Shown piece by piece: positions 1 through 8,826 of a stretch of 64,000 nt of DNA (the first letter of the stretch is position 1; each line of letters begins with the position of its first letter). The stretch lies in contig NZ_JAGJBZ010000005.1 in assembly GCF_020010925.1 (NCBI RefSeq), positions 248,001 through 312,000 of the forward strand, read 5' to 3'. The DNA is from Streptomyces griseiscabiei (lineage in GTDB: Bacteria; Actinomycetota; Actinomycetes; Streptomycetales; Streptomycetaceae). The notes beneath the pieces were generated by a model. It saw only the letters and a program-made list of their open reading frames with translations. It searched no databases and was not told where the DNA came from. The position numbers and the translations under genes were made by a program.

Positions 1-1
1 C

Positions 2-1348
2 CGCACCACCGCCCAGCAGCGGGCCCGACAGATCCAGCACGCCCCCGGAACCCACCTCCCGTACGGGCAGGCGCTGCACGCCGCCCGCAGCCGTCAACTT
101 CACCCGGACCAGGCACGCAAGGCGCTCCGGGCGCTCGCCGAAGCACACGACATCGCCGTGTCCTGGCGCGACTGCCTCCAGGGACATCTGGCCGCCGCCG
201 ACCAGGCCGGCTGGCCCACCATGAACGACGCCATCTCACTGTGCGAGGACCTCTACCGGCTGAGCGGCGTCCCCGCCCCGGACGAGGTCCTGCCGGGCAT
301 CCCCCCGGCGCTCCGGTACTTCCCGCTCAACCACATCCGTGACGCACTGAACAAGGGGAGCGCCCCCGACTACCTGGGCGCTGTCGTCGACGCGCTCACG
401 GGCCCGCTCCGCCACCTCCTGCGGCGTCCGTACGGATCACGCCCGCGGCAGGACGACGTGACCTACCGGGCGCGGAAGGCGCCGAAGTCCCCGTCGCACC
501 GGCAGGTCACCGTCCACACCGTCGACGGACTGCTCATCGAGGACGTCCCGTTCCCCCGCCCCTGGAGCACACCGACCACCACCGGATACTTCACCTGCGA
601 GACCCCCCACGGCCGCGAAGACCTGGCCCGCGCAGTCCTCGCACACGCACTCGGCGGCGCCGCGCCGACCAGCCGCGCCTCCTGCGGAGCGTGCCACGGC
701 AACGGATGGCTGACCGCTCTGGACCCGGAGCACGACGCGCATGTTCCCGCCTACCGGCCGGACGGCGGCCACGTGTGCATCTGCGGGGGATGCCGGGGCA
801 CCGGCCTGCGCCCGCTTCCCACGGACCTGTTCGCCGCGACGTTCCTTCGCCGGCTCCAGGCGCGGACCGGCCCGGAGGTGTCCCGCAGCGAGATCCTGGA
901 GTGGACCGCCGCTCACGCCCCCGCCCAGCCGACCTCCCCAGTCAGGTGCGCCGAGGGGCCCCAGGACGCCTACATTCAGCACGTCGTCGCCGCCGTGGCT
1001 GACGCCGGCTTCACCGTCATCGCGAATGACACCCCTGATGGCTACGAACTCGACTTCGACGAGCAAGGCGTCCTGGGAGCGCACTTCGCCCTTGGAGGCG
1101 AAGCCGTGCTCCGCACCTTCGCGACGGACTCCGTGCTGATGATGTGGTTCAGCGACCGCGGCTGGTCGGTCACTGGGTTCGGAGCGGTCCGGCGGCTCCT
1201 GCCGGCCGACCTGGTCCCGGAGCCCCATGCCGTCGCGCAGGCACTGGTGGCGCCCGCCACGGAAGAAGAGGCGCACCCGGTCAGCCAGCCACCGCATCTC
1301 GACCCCTACACGGCCGTGTTGGCCTACCCGGCACCGGCGCACCGGTAA
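2..1348 (+). CDS. Hypothetical protein with DnaJ-type zinc-finger motifs (5' partial)
   Basis: The reading frame is open from base 2, so the gene starts outside the window; GTG 158 is only an internal candidate start. Two CxxCxGxG-type motifs (CGACHGNG near nt 678-702 and CGGCRGTG near nt 781-804) resemble half of a DnaJ cysteine-rich zinc domain and probably bind one zinc. The rest matches no family I recognise; a J-domain is not visible. The C-terminal part has an alternating hydrophobic, acidic pattern consistent with a small alpha/beta domain. It is followed by a strong hairpin, so it is transcribed separately from the polymerase genes downstream. The function is unknown. Confidence 0.7.
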   Translation, partial: RTTAQQRARQIQHAPGTHLPYGQALHAARSRQLHPDQARKALRALAEAHDIAVSWRDCLQGHLAAADQAGWPTMNDAISLCEDLYRLSGVPAPDEVLPGIPPALRYFPLNHIRDALNKGSAPDYLGAVVDALTGPLRHLLRRPYGSRPRQDDVTYRARKAPKSPSHRQVTVHTVDGLLIEDVPFPRPWSTPTTTGYFTCETPHGREDLARAVLAHALGGAAPTSRASCGACHGNGWLTALDPEHDAHVPAYRPDGGHVCICGGCRGTGLRPLPTDLFAATFLRRLQARTGPEVSRSEILEWTAAHAPAQPTSPVRCAEGPQDAYIQHVVAAVADAGFTVIANDTPDGYELDFDEQGVLGAHFALGGEAVLRTFATDSVLMMWFSDRGWSVTGFGAVRRLLPADLVPEPHAVAQALVAPATEEEAHPVSQPPHLDPYTAVLAYPAPAHR

Positions 1349-1395
1349 GAAGTCCCGTCCCGGTCCGCCGTCCACCTCCCAGCCAGCGGGAACCC

Positions 1396-1427
1396 GGCCG
1401 GCCCTGTCCGCCTCCGCAGGGCCGGCC
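1396..1427 (+). terminator. Rho-independent-type hairpin
   Basis: A perfect 11-bp inverted repeat (GGCCGGCCCTG / CAGGGCCGGCC) with a 10-nt loop lies 48 nt after the stop of the preceding gene. It lacks a T tract, as is usual for Streptomyces terminators. Confidence 0.65.
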
Positions 1428-1564
1428 CCTGCGCCCCCGCGGAGCACCCACCCTCGGCGAGACCTGCGTGCCGCCGGCAGGACGGACAGCGCGAGCACAT
1501 GCCGCCTTACGGGTGAATGCTCGGCTTCCCCTTTTCCGCCACACGAACTCTCGCGTTACAGTCA

Positions 1565-1580
1565 TCGTACTAATGTTCGA
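1565..1580 (+). promoter_or_regulatory. LexA operator (SOS box) upstream of dnaE2
   Basis: TCGTACTAATGTTCGA differs at one position from the actinobacterial SOS box TCGAAC-N4-GTTCGA. It lies 54 bp before the ATG of the polymerase gene, where LexA would block transcription. The regulator could be the chromosomal LexA or the LexA at 7016-7702. Confidence 0.75.
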
Positions 1581-1634
1581 TAACCGGGAGGGGTGCGAGC
1601 ACACCAGTGGGACAAGGCACGATCGGAGGACGCC

Positions 1635-4600
1635 ATGGAGGGCTACGCCCACCTGCACGTCGCCTCCGGTTATTCACCCCGGTACGGCGCCTCGTCCCCG
1701 GCCGCCCTCGTCGAAGCCGCCGCCGAGCGCGGCATGCAGGTCCTCGCGCTGACTGACCGGGACACCGTCACCGGATTCGTCCGCTTCGCCAAGGCCTGCG
1801 AACAACATGGCGTCCGGCCCGTCCTCGGTGTCGACATGGCCGTCGCCCCCCTGACCGAAGAGCGCGAGAAGCGCCGCCGCACCCCGGTGCGCGGCGGTGC
1901 CCACGTCCGCGAACCGCAGTTGCGCGTCCAACTCCTCGCGCACAGCCGCGACGGCTGGACGCGGCTGTGCCGCCTGCTGTCCGCCGCGCACGCCGCGCCG
2001 ACCGACGGCTACCCCGTGGCGACCTGGGACCTGCTGCGCGCGCATGCCGGCGACGGTCTGACCGCCCTGCTCGGTCCCGCATCCGAACCCGCCCGTGCCC
2101 TGTCGGCCGGCCGCCCGGACCTCGCCCAGCAGCTGCTTCACCCCTGGCGTGACGTTTTCGGCCCCGGCCTGCGGCTGGCCGCCGTCTGGCACGGCCTGAA
2201 CGGGACCGGGCCGGGCTCGCTGCGGCTGGCCGCCCGCACCGTCGGCCTCGCTGACGAGTCCGGCATCCCGGCCGTCCTCACCAACGCCGTCAGATACGCG
2301 AGCCCCAAGCAGCACCGGATCGCCGACGTCCTCGACGCCGCCCGCCTGCTCCGCCCCATCGACCGGCGCCGCCTGGACTCCGGGCAGCGCTGGCTCAAGG
2401 ACCCCCTGCAGATGGCCGCGGCCGCCGACCACATCGCGCTCGCCGCCGGCGCGGACCCCCGGCGCGCCCGCCAGCTGCTCGCCGACACGGCCGCCGTCGC
2501 GCAGCAGTGTGCCCTGGACCCGCGTGCCGACCTCGGCCTGGGCCGCCCGCACCTGCCCGAGCCGCACGTCGTGGGCGCCGCCGACGCCGCGGACGCCGCC
2601 CGGCTCCTGCGCGAGCGCTGCGAGGCCGGCCTGATCCGCCGCGGCCTCCACCACTCCAAGGAGGCGCGTGCGCGTCTGGACGAGGAGCTGGAGATCATCG
2701 GCCGGCTCCAGTACGACACGTACCACCTCACCGTGGCGCAAGTCGTCGACGACGTACGGGAGCTGGGCATCCGGGTCGCGGCCCGCGGTTCCGGCGCCGG
2801 CTCCATGACCAACCACGTACTCGGCATCGCCGCGGCCAATCCGCTCGACCACAACCTCGTCTTCGCCCGCTATCTCTCGATGCGCCGGACCGACCTGCCC
2901 GACATCGACCTCGACGTCGAAGCGGACCGCCGACTCGAGGTCTACGACAAGATCTTCGCGAGATACGGCACCGACCGCGTCGGCGTCACCGCCATGCCCG
3001 AGACCTACCGGGCCCGGCACGCACTGCGCGACACCGGACTCGCCCTGGGCATCGCCCCCGGCGAGGTCGACCGCATCGCCAAGGCATTCCCGCACATCCG
3101 CGCGCGCGGCATCCGCGCTGCCCTCGCCGAACTGCCCGAGCTCAAGCCCCTCGCCGCCCAGGCGCACCGCTACGGGCCGCTGTTCGAGCTCGCCGAAGAA
3201 CTCGACGCCTTGCCGCGCGGCATCGCCATGCATCCCTGCGGCGTCGTGATCTCCGACGCCACGCTGCGCACCCGCCTGCCCGTACAGCCCACGCCGGGGG
3301 GCAACTACGACATGTTGATGGCGGACAAGAAGGACGTCGAGGATCTCGGCTTGATCAAGCTCGATGTGCTCGGGGTGCGAATGCAGTCCGCCATGGCCCA
3401 CGCTGTCGCCGAGATCAAGCGCGCCACCGGCCAGGACCTCGACCTCGACGAGGTCCCGCTGGACGATTACTTCGCCTTCAAGCTCATCCAGGACGCCCGC
3501 ACCATCGGCGTCTTCCAGCTGGAGAGCCCCGGGCAAATGGACCTTTTGTCTCGTTTGCAGCCGCGCGACGTCCAGGACGTCATTGCCGACATCAGCCTTT
3601 TCCGCCCCGGCCCGGTCGCCGGCGGCATGCCCGCCGAGTACATCGCCGCCCGCCACGGCGAGCCGCCGGCCTACCCGCACCCCGACCTGGAACCGGTCCT
3701 CGCCGACACCCACGGCGTCCTGATCTGGCACGAACAGATCATCAAGATCGTGGCGCTCATGTGCGGCTGCGACGACGCGCTCGCCGAGCTCGCCCGCCGG
3801 GCCCTCGGCGACGCCGACCGGCTGCCGCGGGTGGGGGAGTGGTTCCGCCGCCAGGCCCTGGCCCGCGGCTACGGCGAACGCGTGGTGACACAGGTCTGGG
3901 AGAAGCTCAAAGCCTTCGGCGCGTACGGATTCGCCCGCGCGCACGCTGTCGCCTTCGCCGTACCCGCCCTGCAATCCGCCTACTTGAAGGCGCACTTCCC
4001 GGCCGCGCTGTATGCCGGAGTCCTCCAGCACGACCCGGGCATGTGGCCCAAACGCATCGTCGTCGCCGACGCCCGACGCCACGGCATCCAGGTACGTAAC
4101 GTCGACATCAACCACTCCGCCGCCGCCCACCGCATCGAACCCGCCGACGACGGCACTTTCGCAGTGCGCCTCTCCCTCGCCGAGGTCCGCGGCATCACCG
4201 ACGAGCAGATCCAGCGCATCGTCGACAACCAGCCCTACGCGAGCGTGCAGGACCTGTGGCAGCGCGCCCGCCCCGCCCGCCCGGTCGCCGAGAACCTGGT
4301 CAACATCGGGGCCCTGGACACCCTGCGCGGCACCGCCAGCCGCCGCGACCTGCTACTGCAGATCGCCGAACTCCACCGCCAGACCCGCCACCGCCCACTC
4401 GACGACGGCCAGCTCCCCCTCGACCACGGCGCCCCGCTGACCGCCGCACCGTCCGGCCTGCCCGAAATGACCTCCCGCCAACGTCTCGCCGCCGAACTCG
4501 ACGTCCTCGGCATCGACGTCTCCGCCCACCTCATGGAGCACCACCACCAACTCCTACGCGAACTCGCCGTCACCAGCGCCCGCCGCCTGCCCACCCTCCG

Positions 4601-5057
4601 CCCCGGCCAGCCGGTCCTCGTCGCCGGCGTCCGAGGCGCCACGCAAACGCCCCCGATCGCCAGCGGAAAGCGCGTGATCTTCGCGTCCCTCGACGACGGC
4701 AGCGGCATGACCGACATCGCCTTCTTCGACTCCGCCCACGATGCGGTCGCCCACACCGTCTTCCACAGCTCGCTCCTCCTGGTCCGCGGCAAGGTCCAGC
4801 GGCGCGGCCAGCGCGCCACCGTGGTCGGCGAGCGAGCCTGGGACCTCGAAGCCCTGGCCGCCGCCCGCCGCGACCATGGCCCCGAAGCGGTCCATCAACT
4901 CCTCGGCGAACCGGCCCCGTCTTCGGCCCCCGCTCCTCCGGCCCGAGTCCTCCAGCTGCCCAACGGCGCGCAACTCCAGGCATGGGCCGACCTGGTGCCC
5001 GCGGGCGAGCGCACCGCGAACCTCAAGGCCTACGCCAGCCCCGGATCGGCCGGGTGA
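1635..5057 (+). CDS. dnaE2: Error-prone DNA polymerase III alpha subunit (DnaE2/ImuC type)
   Basis: A C-family polymerase of 1140 residues. ATG 1635 is chosen because GGAGGA ends 4 nt upstream and the protein then begins directly with the PHP domain (HLHVASGYSPRYG). The PHP motif usually LTDHD reads LTDRD, so one metal ligand is changed. The palm carries the catalytic aspartates in PDIDLDVE (D425 and D427) and the third in IKLDVLGVR (D577). Helix-hairpin-helix, clamp-binding and OB-fold regions follow at the C-terminus. DnaE2 proteins perform SOS-induced translesion synthesis together with ImuB. Here the gene sits behind an SOS box and overlaps the next gene by GTGA. Assignment to DnaE2 rather than replicative DnaE1 rests on length, partner and operator. 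Confidence 0.88.
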   Translation: MEGYAHLHVASGYSPRYGASSPAALVEAAAERGMQVLALTDRDTVTGFVRFAKACEQHGVRPVLGVDMAVAPLTEEREKRRRTPVRGGAHVREPQLRVQLLAHSRDGWTRLCRLLSAAHAAPTDGYPVATWDLLRAHAGDGLTALLGPASEPARALSAGRPDLAQQLLHPWRDVFGPGLRLAAVWHGLNGTGPGSLRLAARTVGLADESGIPAVLTNAVRYASPKQHRIADVLDAARLLRPIDRRRLDSGQRWLKDPLQMAAAADHIALAAGADPRRARQLLADTAAVAQQCALDPRADLGLGRPHLPEPHVVGAADAADAARLLRERCEAGLIRRGLHHSKEARARLDEELEIIGRLQYDTYHLTVAQVVDDVRELGIRVAARGSGAGSMTNHVLGIAAANPLDHNLVFARYLSMRRTDLPDIDLDVEADRRLEVYDKIFARYGTDRVGVTAMPETYRARHALRDTGLALGIAPGEVDRIAKAFPHIRARGIRAALAELPELKPLAAQAHRYGPLFELAEELDALPRGIAMHPCGVVISDATLRTRLPVQPTPGGNYDMLMADKKDVEDLGLIKLDVLGVRMQSAMAHAVAEIKRATGQDLDLDEVPLDDYFAFKLIQDARTIGVFQLESPGQMDLLSRLQPRDVQDVIADISLFRPGPVAGGMPAEYIAARHGEPPAYPHPDLEPVLADTHGVLIWHEQIIKIVALMCGCDDALAELARRALGDADRLPRVGEWFRRQALARGYGERVVTQVWEKLKAFGAYGFARAHAVAFAVPALQSAYLKAHFPAALYAGVLQHDPGMWPKRIVVADARRHGIQVRNVDINHSAAAHRIEPADDGTFAVRLSLAEVRGITDEQIQRIVDNQPYASVQDLWQRARPARPVAENLVNIGALDTLRGTASRRDLLLQIAELHRQTRHRPLDDGQLPLDHGAPLTAAPSGLPEMTSRQRLAAELDVLGIDVSAHLMEHHHQLLRELAVTSARRLPTLRPGQPVLVAGVRGATQTPPIASGKRVIFASLDDGSGMTDIAFFDSAHDAVAHTVFHSSLLLVRGKVQRRGQRATVVGERAWDLEALAAARRDHGPEAVHQLLGEPAPSSAPAPPARVLQLPNGAQLQAWADLVPAGERTANLKAYASPGSAG

Positions 5058-6088
5058 ACACCATGCCTCCGCCCTACGTCCTGCGCGTCCACGCCCACCT
5101 GCCCCCCAACACCGACGTCGACCTCTACCCTCAGCTCCTCGACCTCCTGGAGACCATCACCCCCACCGTCCAGGCCCTGCAGCCCGACGCCGCCGACATC
5201 GAGATCGGCAGCGCCCTGCGCTTCTTCGACCGCACCGCTCACGGACTCGCCCAGCTCGTCCGGCTGCGGACCCTGGCCCTCCTCGGCCTCAACGTGACCA
5301 TCGGAGGCGGCAGATCCCGCATGATCGCGGCCATGGCCGCAGACGCCACCGCCCCCGGAGCCCTCACCTGCATCGACCCCACCGACCCCGCTACCCACGC
5401 CTTCCTCCGCCCCCGTCCGATCGCCGCCCTGTACGGCGCGGGCCCCACCACCGCGGCGACCTTCATCCGCTACGGCATCACCACCATCGGCCAGCTCGCC
5501 GACACCCCGCTCCTGACCGTGCAGAAGATCCTCGGCACAGCCACCGGCCGCCTCCTGCACGAGCGCGCCCACGGCATCGACCCGCGCCCCGTACTGCGCC
5601 TGCAGCCCGAACAGTCCTGCTCCGCCGGCATCGACTTCCCCCACGACGAACTCGACCCCGACCACCACCGCCAAGCCGTCCGGCACCTTGCCGAACAGCT
5701 CGGCTTCCGCATGCGCGGCGAAGACCAGGTCACCCGGCGCCTCGCGCTGACCGTCCGCTACGCCGACCACAGCAGCACTCACCGCACCCGCACCCTGCCC
5801 GAAGCCACCAACCACACCGTGCAGCTCGCCCGCACGGCCTACGACCTCTACGCCACCCTCGCCCTCCAACGAGCCCGGGTACGCGGCTTCGCACTCCGCG
5901 CCGAAGCCCTCGGCCCCGCCGACGGCGCCCACCACCAACTCACCTTCGACCCTGCCGACCACAAGGCCCGCCTGCTCGAAGCCGCCGCCGACCAGGCACG
6001 CAACCGATTCGGCTCCACCGCCGTACGCTCCGCCGCCCTCGCGCCGCCGCCGGCCGCGCGCCGCCGCGATGTCAGACCCCCGGCCTAG
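5054..6088 (+). CDS. ImuB-like Y-family polymerase homologue, catalytically inactive
   Basis: A protein of 344 residues starting at GTG 5054, overlapping the polymerase stop (GTGA); ATG 5063 is the alternative. The order of Y-family elements is preserved: a palm remnant, an HhH thumb (residues ~115-175, with IAALYGAGPTTAATFIRYG and TIGQLADT) and a little-finger domain. The catalytic acidic motifs are absent: there is no N-terminal D-x-D/A-FF motif, and the position of the usual SxDE reads AADIEI. This is the pattern of ImuB, the non-catalytic adaptor of the DnaE2 mutasome, although this protein is shorter than typical ImuB (about 500 residues). No ImuA gene is adjacent. It probably recruits the polymerase to the clamp; this is inferred. 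Confidence 0.75.
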   Translation: MNTMPPPYVLRVHAHLPPNTDVDLYPQLLDLLETITPTVQALQPDAADIEIGSALRFFDRTAHGLAQLVRLRTLALLGLNVTIGGGRSRMIAAMAADATAPGALTCIDPTDPATHAFLRPRPIAALYGAGPTTAATFIRYGITTIGQLADTPLLTVQKILGTATGRLLHERAHGIDPRPVLRLQPEQSCSAGIDFPHDELDPDHHRQAVRHLAEQLGFRMRGEDQVTRRLALTVRYADHSSTHRTRTLPEATNHTVQLARTAYDLYATLALQRARVRGFALRAEALGPADGAHHQLTFDPADHKARLLEAAADQARNRFGSTAVRSAALAPPPAARRRDVRPPA

Positions 6089-6134
6089 GCTGATCTGATC
6101 GCACGCGCGCACCACAACCGGAGAGGCGGAAGCA

Positions 6135-6593
6135 GTGGGCCCCGAACAGGTACAGGAACTGGGCACCGAGATCCTGGCCAAGGGCCCCGACATCACGTCC
6201 TTGGAGCGCTGGACGGAGACCGGGCGCCCGAGCGGCCTCGTGATCACCTTCAGCAGCGGCGCCCGCTTGTGGACCGGGGTCACCACCGCAGGCGCCACCG
6301 CCTCCGAGCCCTCCGCGGCCGCATCCGCCGTGCCGCCACTGCCCGCGCTCTTCGACAACGCCGGGAAGATCACGGCAGCCCGCGCCGAGCAGTACCTGGC
6401 GGCAGTCTTCATGGCCGCACACGCCCCGGAGATCACCAGCGCGTACGGATACTCCTCGTCCTCCTCGGCGCGCCATCCCGGCGTCGGCCTCTACCTGGCC
6501 GGCGGCGCTCGCGCGTTCCTGCCGTTCGTCTACACCGCTGCCCCCGGCAAGAGGCCGGCAGCGCGGGCGTTCACCATCGACGCCGCATTCTGA
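6135..6593 (+). CDS. Hypothetical protein
   Basis: A GTG start with a purine-rich GGAGAGGCGGAAG upstream gives 152 residues. The N-terminal half has a short beta-rich pattern (GLVITFSSGARLWTGV); the C-terminal half has a Ser-rich turn (YGYSSSSSARHPG) and hydrophobic stretches, but no clear signal peptide or membrane segment. It lies 46 bp after the ImuB-like gene in the same orientation and may belong to the same transcript. No family was recognised. Confidence 0.6.
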   Translation: MGPEQVQELGTEILAKGPDITSLERWTETGRPSGLVITFSSGARLWTGVTTAGATASEPSAAASAVPPLPALFDNAGKITAARAEQYLAAVFMAAHAPEITSAYGYSSSSSARHPGVGLYLAGGARAFLPFVYTAAPGKRPAARAFTIDAAF

Positions 6594-6617
6594 CCAGTCA
6601 CGACGTAATCAGGACGT

Positions 6618-6629
6618 ACTTTGCAAAGT
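6618..6629. promoter_or_regulatory. Perfect 12-bp palindrome ACTTTGCAAAGT
   Basis: This AT-rich palindrome stands out in GC-rich DNA. A copy with one mismatch (ACTATGCAAAGT) lies exactly 300 bp downstream, upstream of lexA. It is a plausible operator for a dimeric repressor; the regulator is unknown. Confidence 0.45.
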
Positions 6630-6669
6630 GCGCGCCACCGCCGCCGCGGTGTCAGCGTGCCGTCGTACG

Positions 6670-6846
6670 GTGAACCCCGTGATTCTTGACTTCCACCGGC
6701 AGAAGGGCGGCGCGCCGCTCCTCGGCGCGAGCGCTCCCGGCGAGATCGGCCCTTTCGGGGAGTACGGCGACAGCCCCGGACCTGACGAGCTCGAAGCCGC
6801 CTCAGCCGGCGCCTCAACCCAGGAGGCCGACCAGATCGCGCGATGA
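6670..6846 (+). CDS. Possible small acidic protein
   Basis: A short frame of about 58 codons with GTG starts at 6670 or 6679 and codon use like the surrounding genes. The product begins VILDFHRQKGGAPLLG and ends in an acidic, Ala-rich tail. No clear ribosome binding site is visible. It follows the AT-rich palindrome by about 40 bp. Existence as a gene is uncertain. Confidence 0.3.
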   Translation: MNPVILDFHRQKGGAPLLGASAPGEIGPFGEYGDSPGPDELEAASAGASTQEADQIAR

Positions 6847-6917
6847 CAGCGCGATATGGCGACGCGCGCCCGGAGGTAGGCGAGTGTGAAACCGGCCGCA
6901 GGCGGGAAACGCAGTGC

Positions 6918-6929
6918 ACTATGCAAAGT
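6918..6929. promoter_or_regulatory. Second copy of the ACTTTGCAAAGT-like palindrome
   Basis: ACTATGCAAAGT, one mismatch from the copy at 6618-6629, located about 90 bp upstream of the lexA start. Together they could form a two-site operator controlling this region. Confidence 0.4.
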
Positions 6930-7015
6930 GAGACGCGCGATATCGAATACCTGTACGCATCTGTGAGTGTCAGCAGATACGGTCGATACGTGTAGATCAT
7001 CAAGGGGAGGGCGCC

Positions 7016-7702
7016 ATGGAGGCTGTCACCACAACGAGCCGCAGCGGGCGCCCACCGGGCATCCGGACCGGTGACGACGGACTGACCGATCGCCAGCGGC
7101 GCATCCGGAACTTCATCGCAGAGTCGACCGAGGCCAGGGGATACCCGCCGTCGATGCGCGAGATCGGCCAGGCGGTGGGGCTGTCGAGTACCTCGTCCGT
7201 CGCCCACCAGCTGACCGCCATGGAACGCAAGGGCGCCTTGCGGCGAGACCCGCACCGCCCCCGGGCCTACGTCGTTGCCAGGACCGCAACGTCCTCGACC
7301 GACGCTTCGACGATCGGACCCTTCCCTGACGTCGTGCACGCGCCGCTGGTCGGCCGCATTGCCGCTGGCGCGCCGATCACCGCAGAGCAGCACGTGGACG
7401 ACGTGTTCGCCCTGCCCCGCCGGATCGTCGGCGACGGTGACCTCTTCATCCTCACCGTGTCCGGCAACTCCATGATCGACGCACAGATCACCGACGGCGA
7501 CCAGGTCGTCGTTCGCTCGCAGCCCGACGCCAACAACGGCGACATCGTCGCCGCGATGATCGACGGGGAAGCCACGGTGAAGCGGTTCAAGCGAAACGGC
7601 GCCGAGGTCTGGCTGATACCGGAGAATAAGGACTACCAGCCGATCTGTGGCCGTGAGGCCACCATCCTCGGCAAGGTCACCGCTGTCATGCGGCGCCTGT
7701 AG
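7016..7702 (+). CDS. lexA: LexA family SOS repressor
   Basis: A full-length LexA of 228 residues. The N-terminal winged helix-turn-helix spans residues ~22-90 (SMREIGQAVGLSSTSSVAHQ is the recognition region). The C-terminal S24 autoprotease domain has the Ala117-Gly118 cleavage site (RIAAGAP), the catalytic serine S152 in SGNSM and the lysine K189 in ATVKRF. RecA-stimulated self-cleavage relieves repression. The start has a GGGGAGGG ribosome binding site. A second LexA on an accessory element next to an SOS-boxed polymerase suggests local control of mutagenesis, or of the plasmid's own genes. No good SOS box lies in front of lexA itself; the best candidate near 6943-6958 has three mismatches. 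Confidence 0.93.
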   Translation: MEAVTTTSRSGRPPGIRTGDDGLTDRQRRIRNFIAESTEARGYPPSMREIGQAVGLSSTSSVAHQLTAMERKGALRRDPHRPRAYVVARTATSSTDASTIGPFPDVVHAPLVGRIAAGAPITAEQHVDDVFALPRRIVGDGDLFILTVSGNSMIDAQITDGDQVVVRSQPDANNGDIVAAMIDGEATVKRFKRNGAEVWLIPENKDYQPICGREATILGKVTAVMRRL

Positions 7703-7722
7703 CGCCCGGCACAGCGGACCAA

Positions 7723-7767
7723 CCTCCGGGGCGGGAGGACAAGACCGTGACGGTCCCGCCCCGGAGG
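7723..7767 (+). terminator. Terminator after lexA
   Basis: A perfect 14-bp stem (CCTCCGGGGCGGGA / TCCCGCCCCGGAGG) starting 21 nt after the lexA stop. Confidence 0.75.
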
Positions 7768-7884
7768 CTGGTGTTTCGGCCGGCTCACTTGTACGCCCGG
7801 GCGCTCTACCGTCGGATGACCCTGATTCGGGACGGTGGCCGCCACGGGGGTGACAGCGGCACAGGCACGGCGTTCACTGAGGCC

Positions 7885-8826
7885 ATGGGTTACAGCGCTA
7901 GCCCCATAAAACGCCCGCGACGCACGAAGACCCAGGTCGAGGCGCTGCGTGCCGACCTGTACGCCATCGCCGAGGCCGCTCGGCCCTGCAGCGCGCGGCA
8001 CATCTACTACCTGGGCATCGGGCGCCTGTGGGACAAGGATGCCGGCCGGTCCCGCCGGAACTACTCCGTGGTCGTCCGCGAGCTCGGGCGCATGCGAGAG
8101 ACCGGCGCGATCCCATGGGAGTGGATTACAGATGGAACTCGCCTGGTCCGCCAGGACGAGCAGTTCGACAGTGTCGAGGACGCCCTCGCGCACGCCATGG
8201 AGACGTACCGGCGCAACCTCTGGACCTCACAGAGCCGACGCGTCGAAGTCTGGTGTGAGAGCGACTCGGTCGCCGGCGTCCTGCTGCCGATCACCTCGGC
8301 CTGGGGCGTCGGCCTCTACTCATGTCGGGGGCAGTCCTCCAAGACGTACGTCCACGAAGCGGTCGTCGACTACCTGCGAGAGCCGAAGCCTCTGACCGTG
8401 TGCTTCGTCGGCGACTGGGACCCGAGCGGCCGCTCTGTTCCCCGGTCGGTCGTCGAACGCATGGAGCGCTACGGGAACGGTCAGCTCGACCTCGCCTTCC
8501 GGCAGATCGCCGTCACCGCCGACGATGTCCGCTCCGGCCAGTTCACCAGCCACTACGTGAACACTGCAGACGTCAACTTCAGGCGGTACGAGCACGAATG
8601 CCGCGCCGAAGGAATCGACCCCATGGGCGCGGTCGAGGTCGAGGCGCTCAGCCCCGGCCTGCTGCGCCGCAGGCTCAGCGACGCGATCGAGGCCCTGATC
8701 GACGACGTCACCGCGTGGAACCAGCTCTCCCGAGCCGAGCAGACTGAGCGCGAACTCCTGCAGAACCTGCACGCACGCGTGAGCGAAGCCCTGCGCCACG
8801 AGTCCGGAGACTCGCCGACAACATGA
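7885..8826 (+). CDS. Spo11/topoisomerase VI-A-like TOPRIM protein
   Basis: The frame is open from GTG 7747, but that start lies inside the lexA terminator. ATG 7885 (MGYSASPIKRP, with GAGG just upstream) is preferred and gives 313 residues. A basic N-terminus leads to a winged-helix region with the tyrosine motif RHIYYLGIGRLW, comparable to the CAP-like domain holding the DNA-cleaving tyrosine of Spo11/Top6A. A TOPRIM-like domain follows, with the acidic residue in VWCESDS and a D-x-D in VGDWDPSGRS. Members of this family occur in actinobacterial phages and plasmids, mostly uncharacterised. There is no Top6B ATPase partner nearby, so strand cleavage is a hypothesis. Confidence 0.65.
   Translation: MGYSASPIKRPRRTKTQVEALRADLYAIAEAARPCSARHIYYLGIGRLWDKDAGRSRRNYSVVVRELGRMRETGAIPWEWITDGTRLVRQDEQFDSVEDALAHAMETYRRNLWTSQSRRVEVWCESDSVAGVLLPITSAWGVGLYSCRGQSSKTYVHEAVVDYLREPKPLTVCFVGDWDPSGRSVPRSVVERMERYGNGQLDLAFRQIAVTADDVRSGQFTSHYVNTADVNFRRYEHECRAEGIDPMGAVEVEALSPGLLRRRLSDAIEALIDDVTAWNQLSRAEQTERELLQNLHARVSEALRHESGDSPTT

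Noticed and set aside
1674..4130. A very long open frame on the minus strand opposite the polymerase gene
   Set aside because: It mirrors the codon bias of the real gene; no ribosome binding site or recognisable domains.
6943..6958. TCGAATACCTGTACGC as an SOS box for lexA autoregulation
   Set aside because: Three mismatches to the consensus; no better than expected by chance in this length of sequence.
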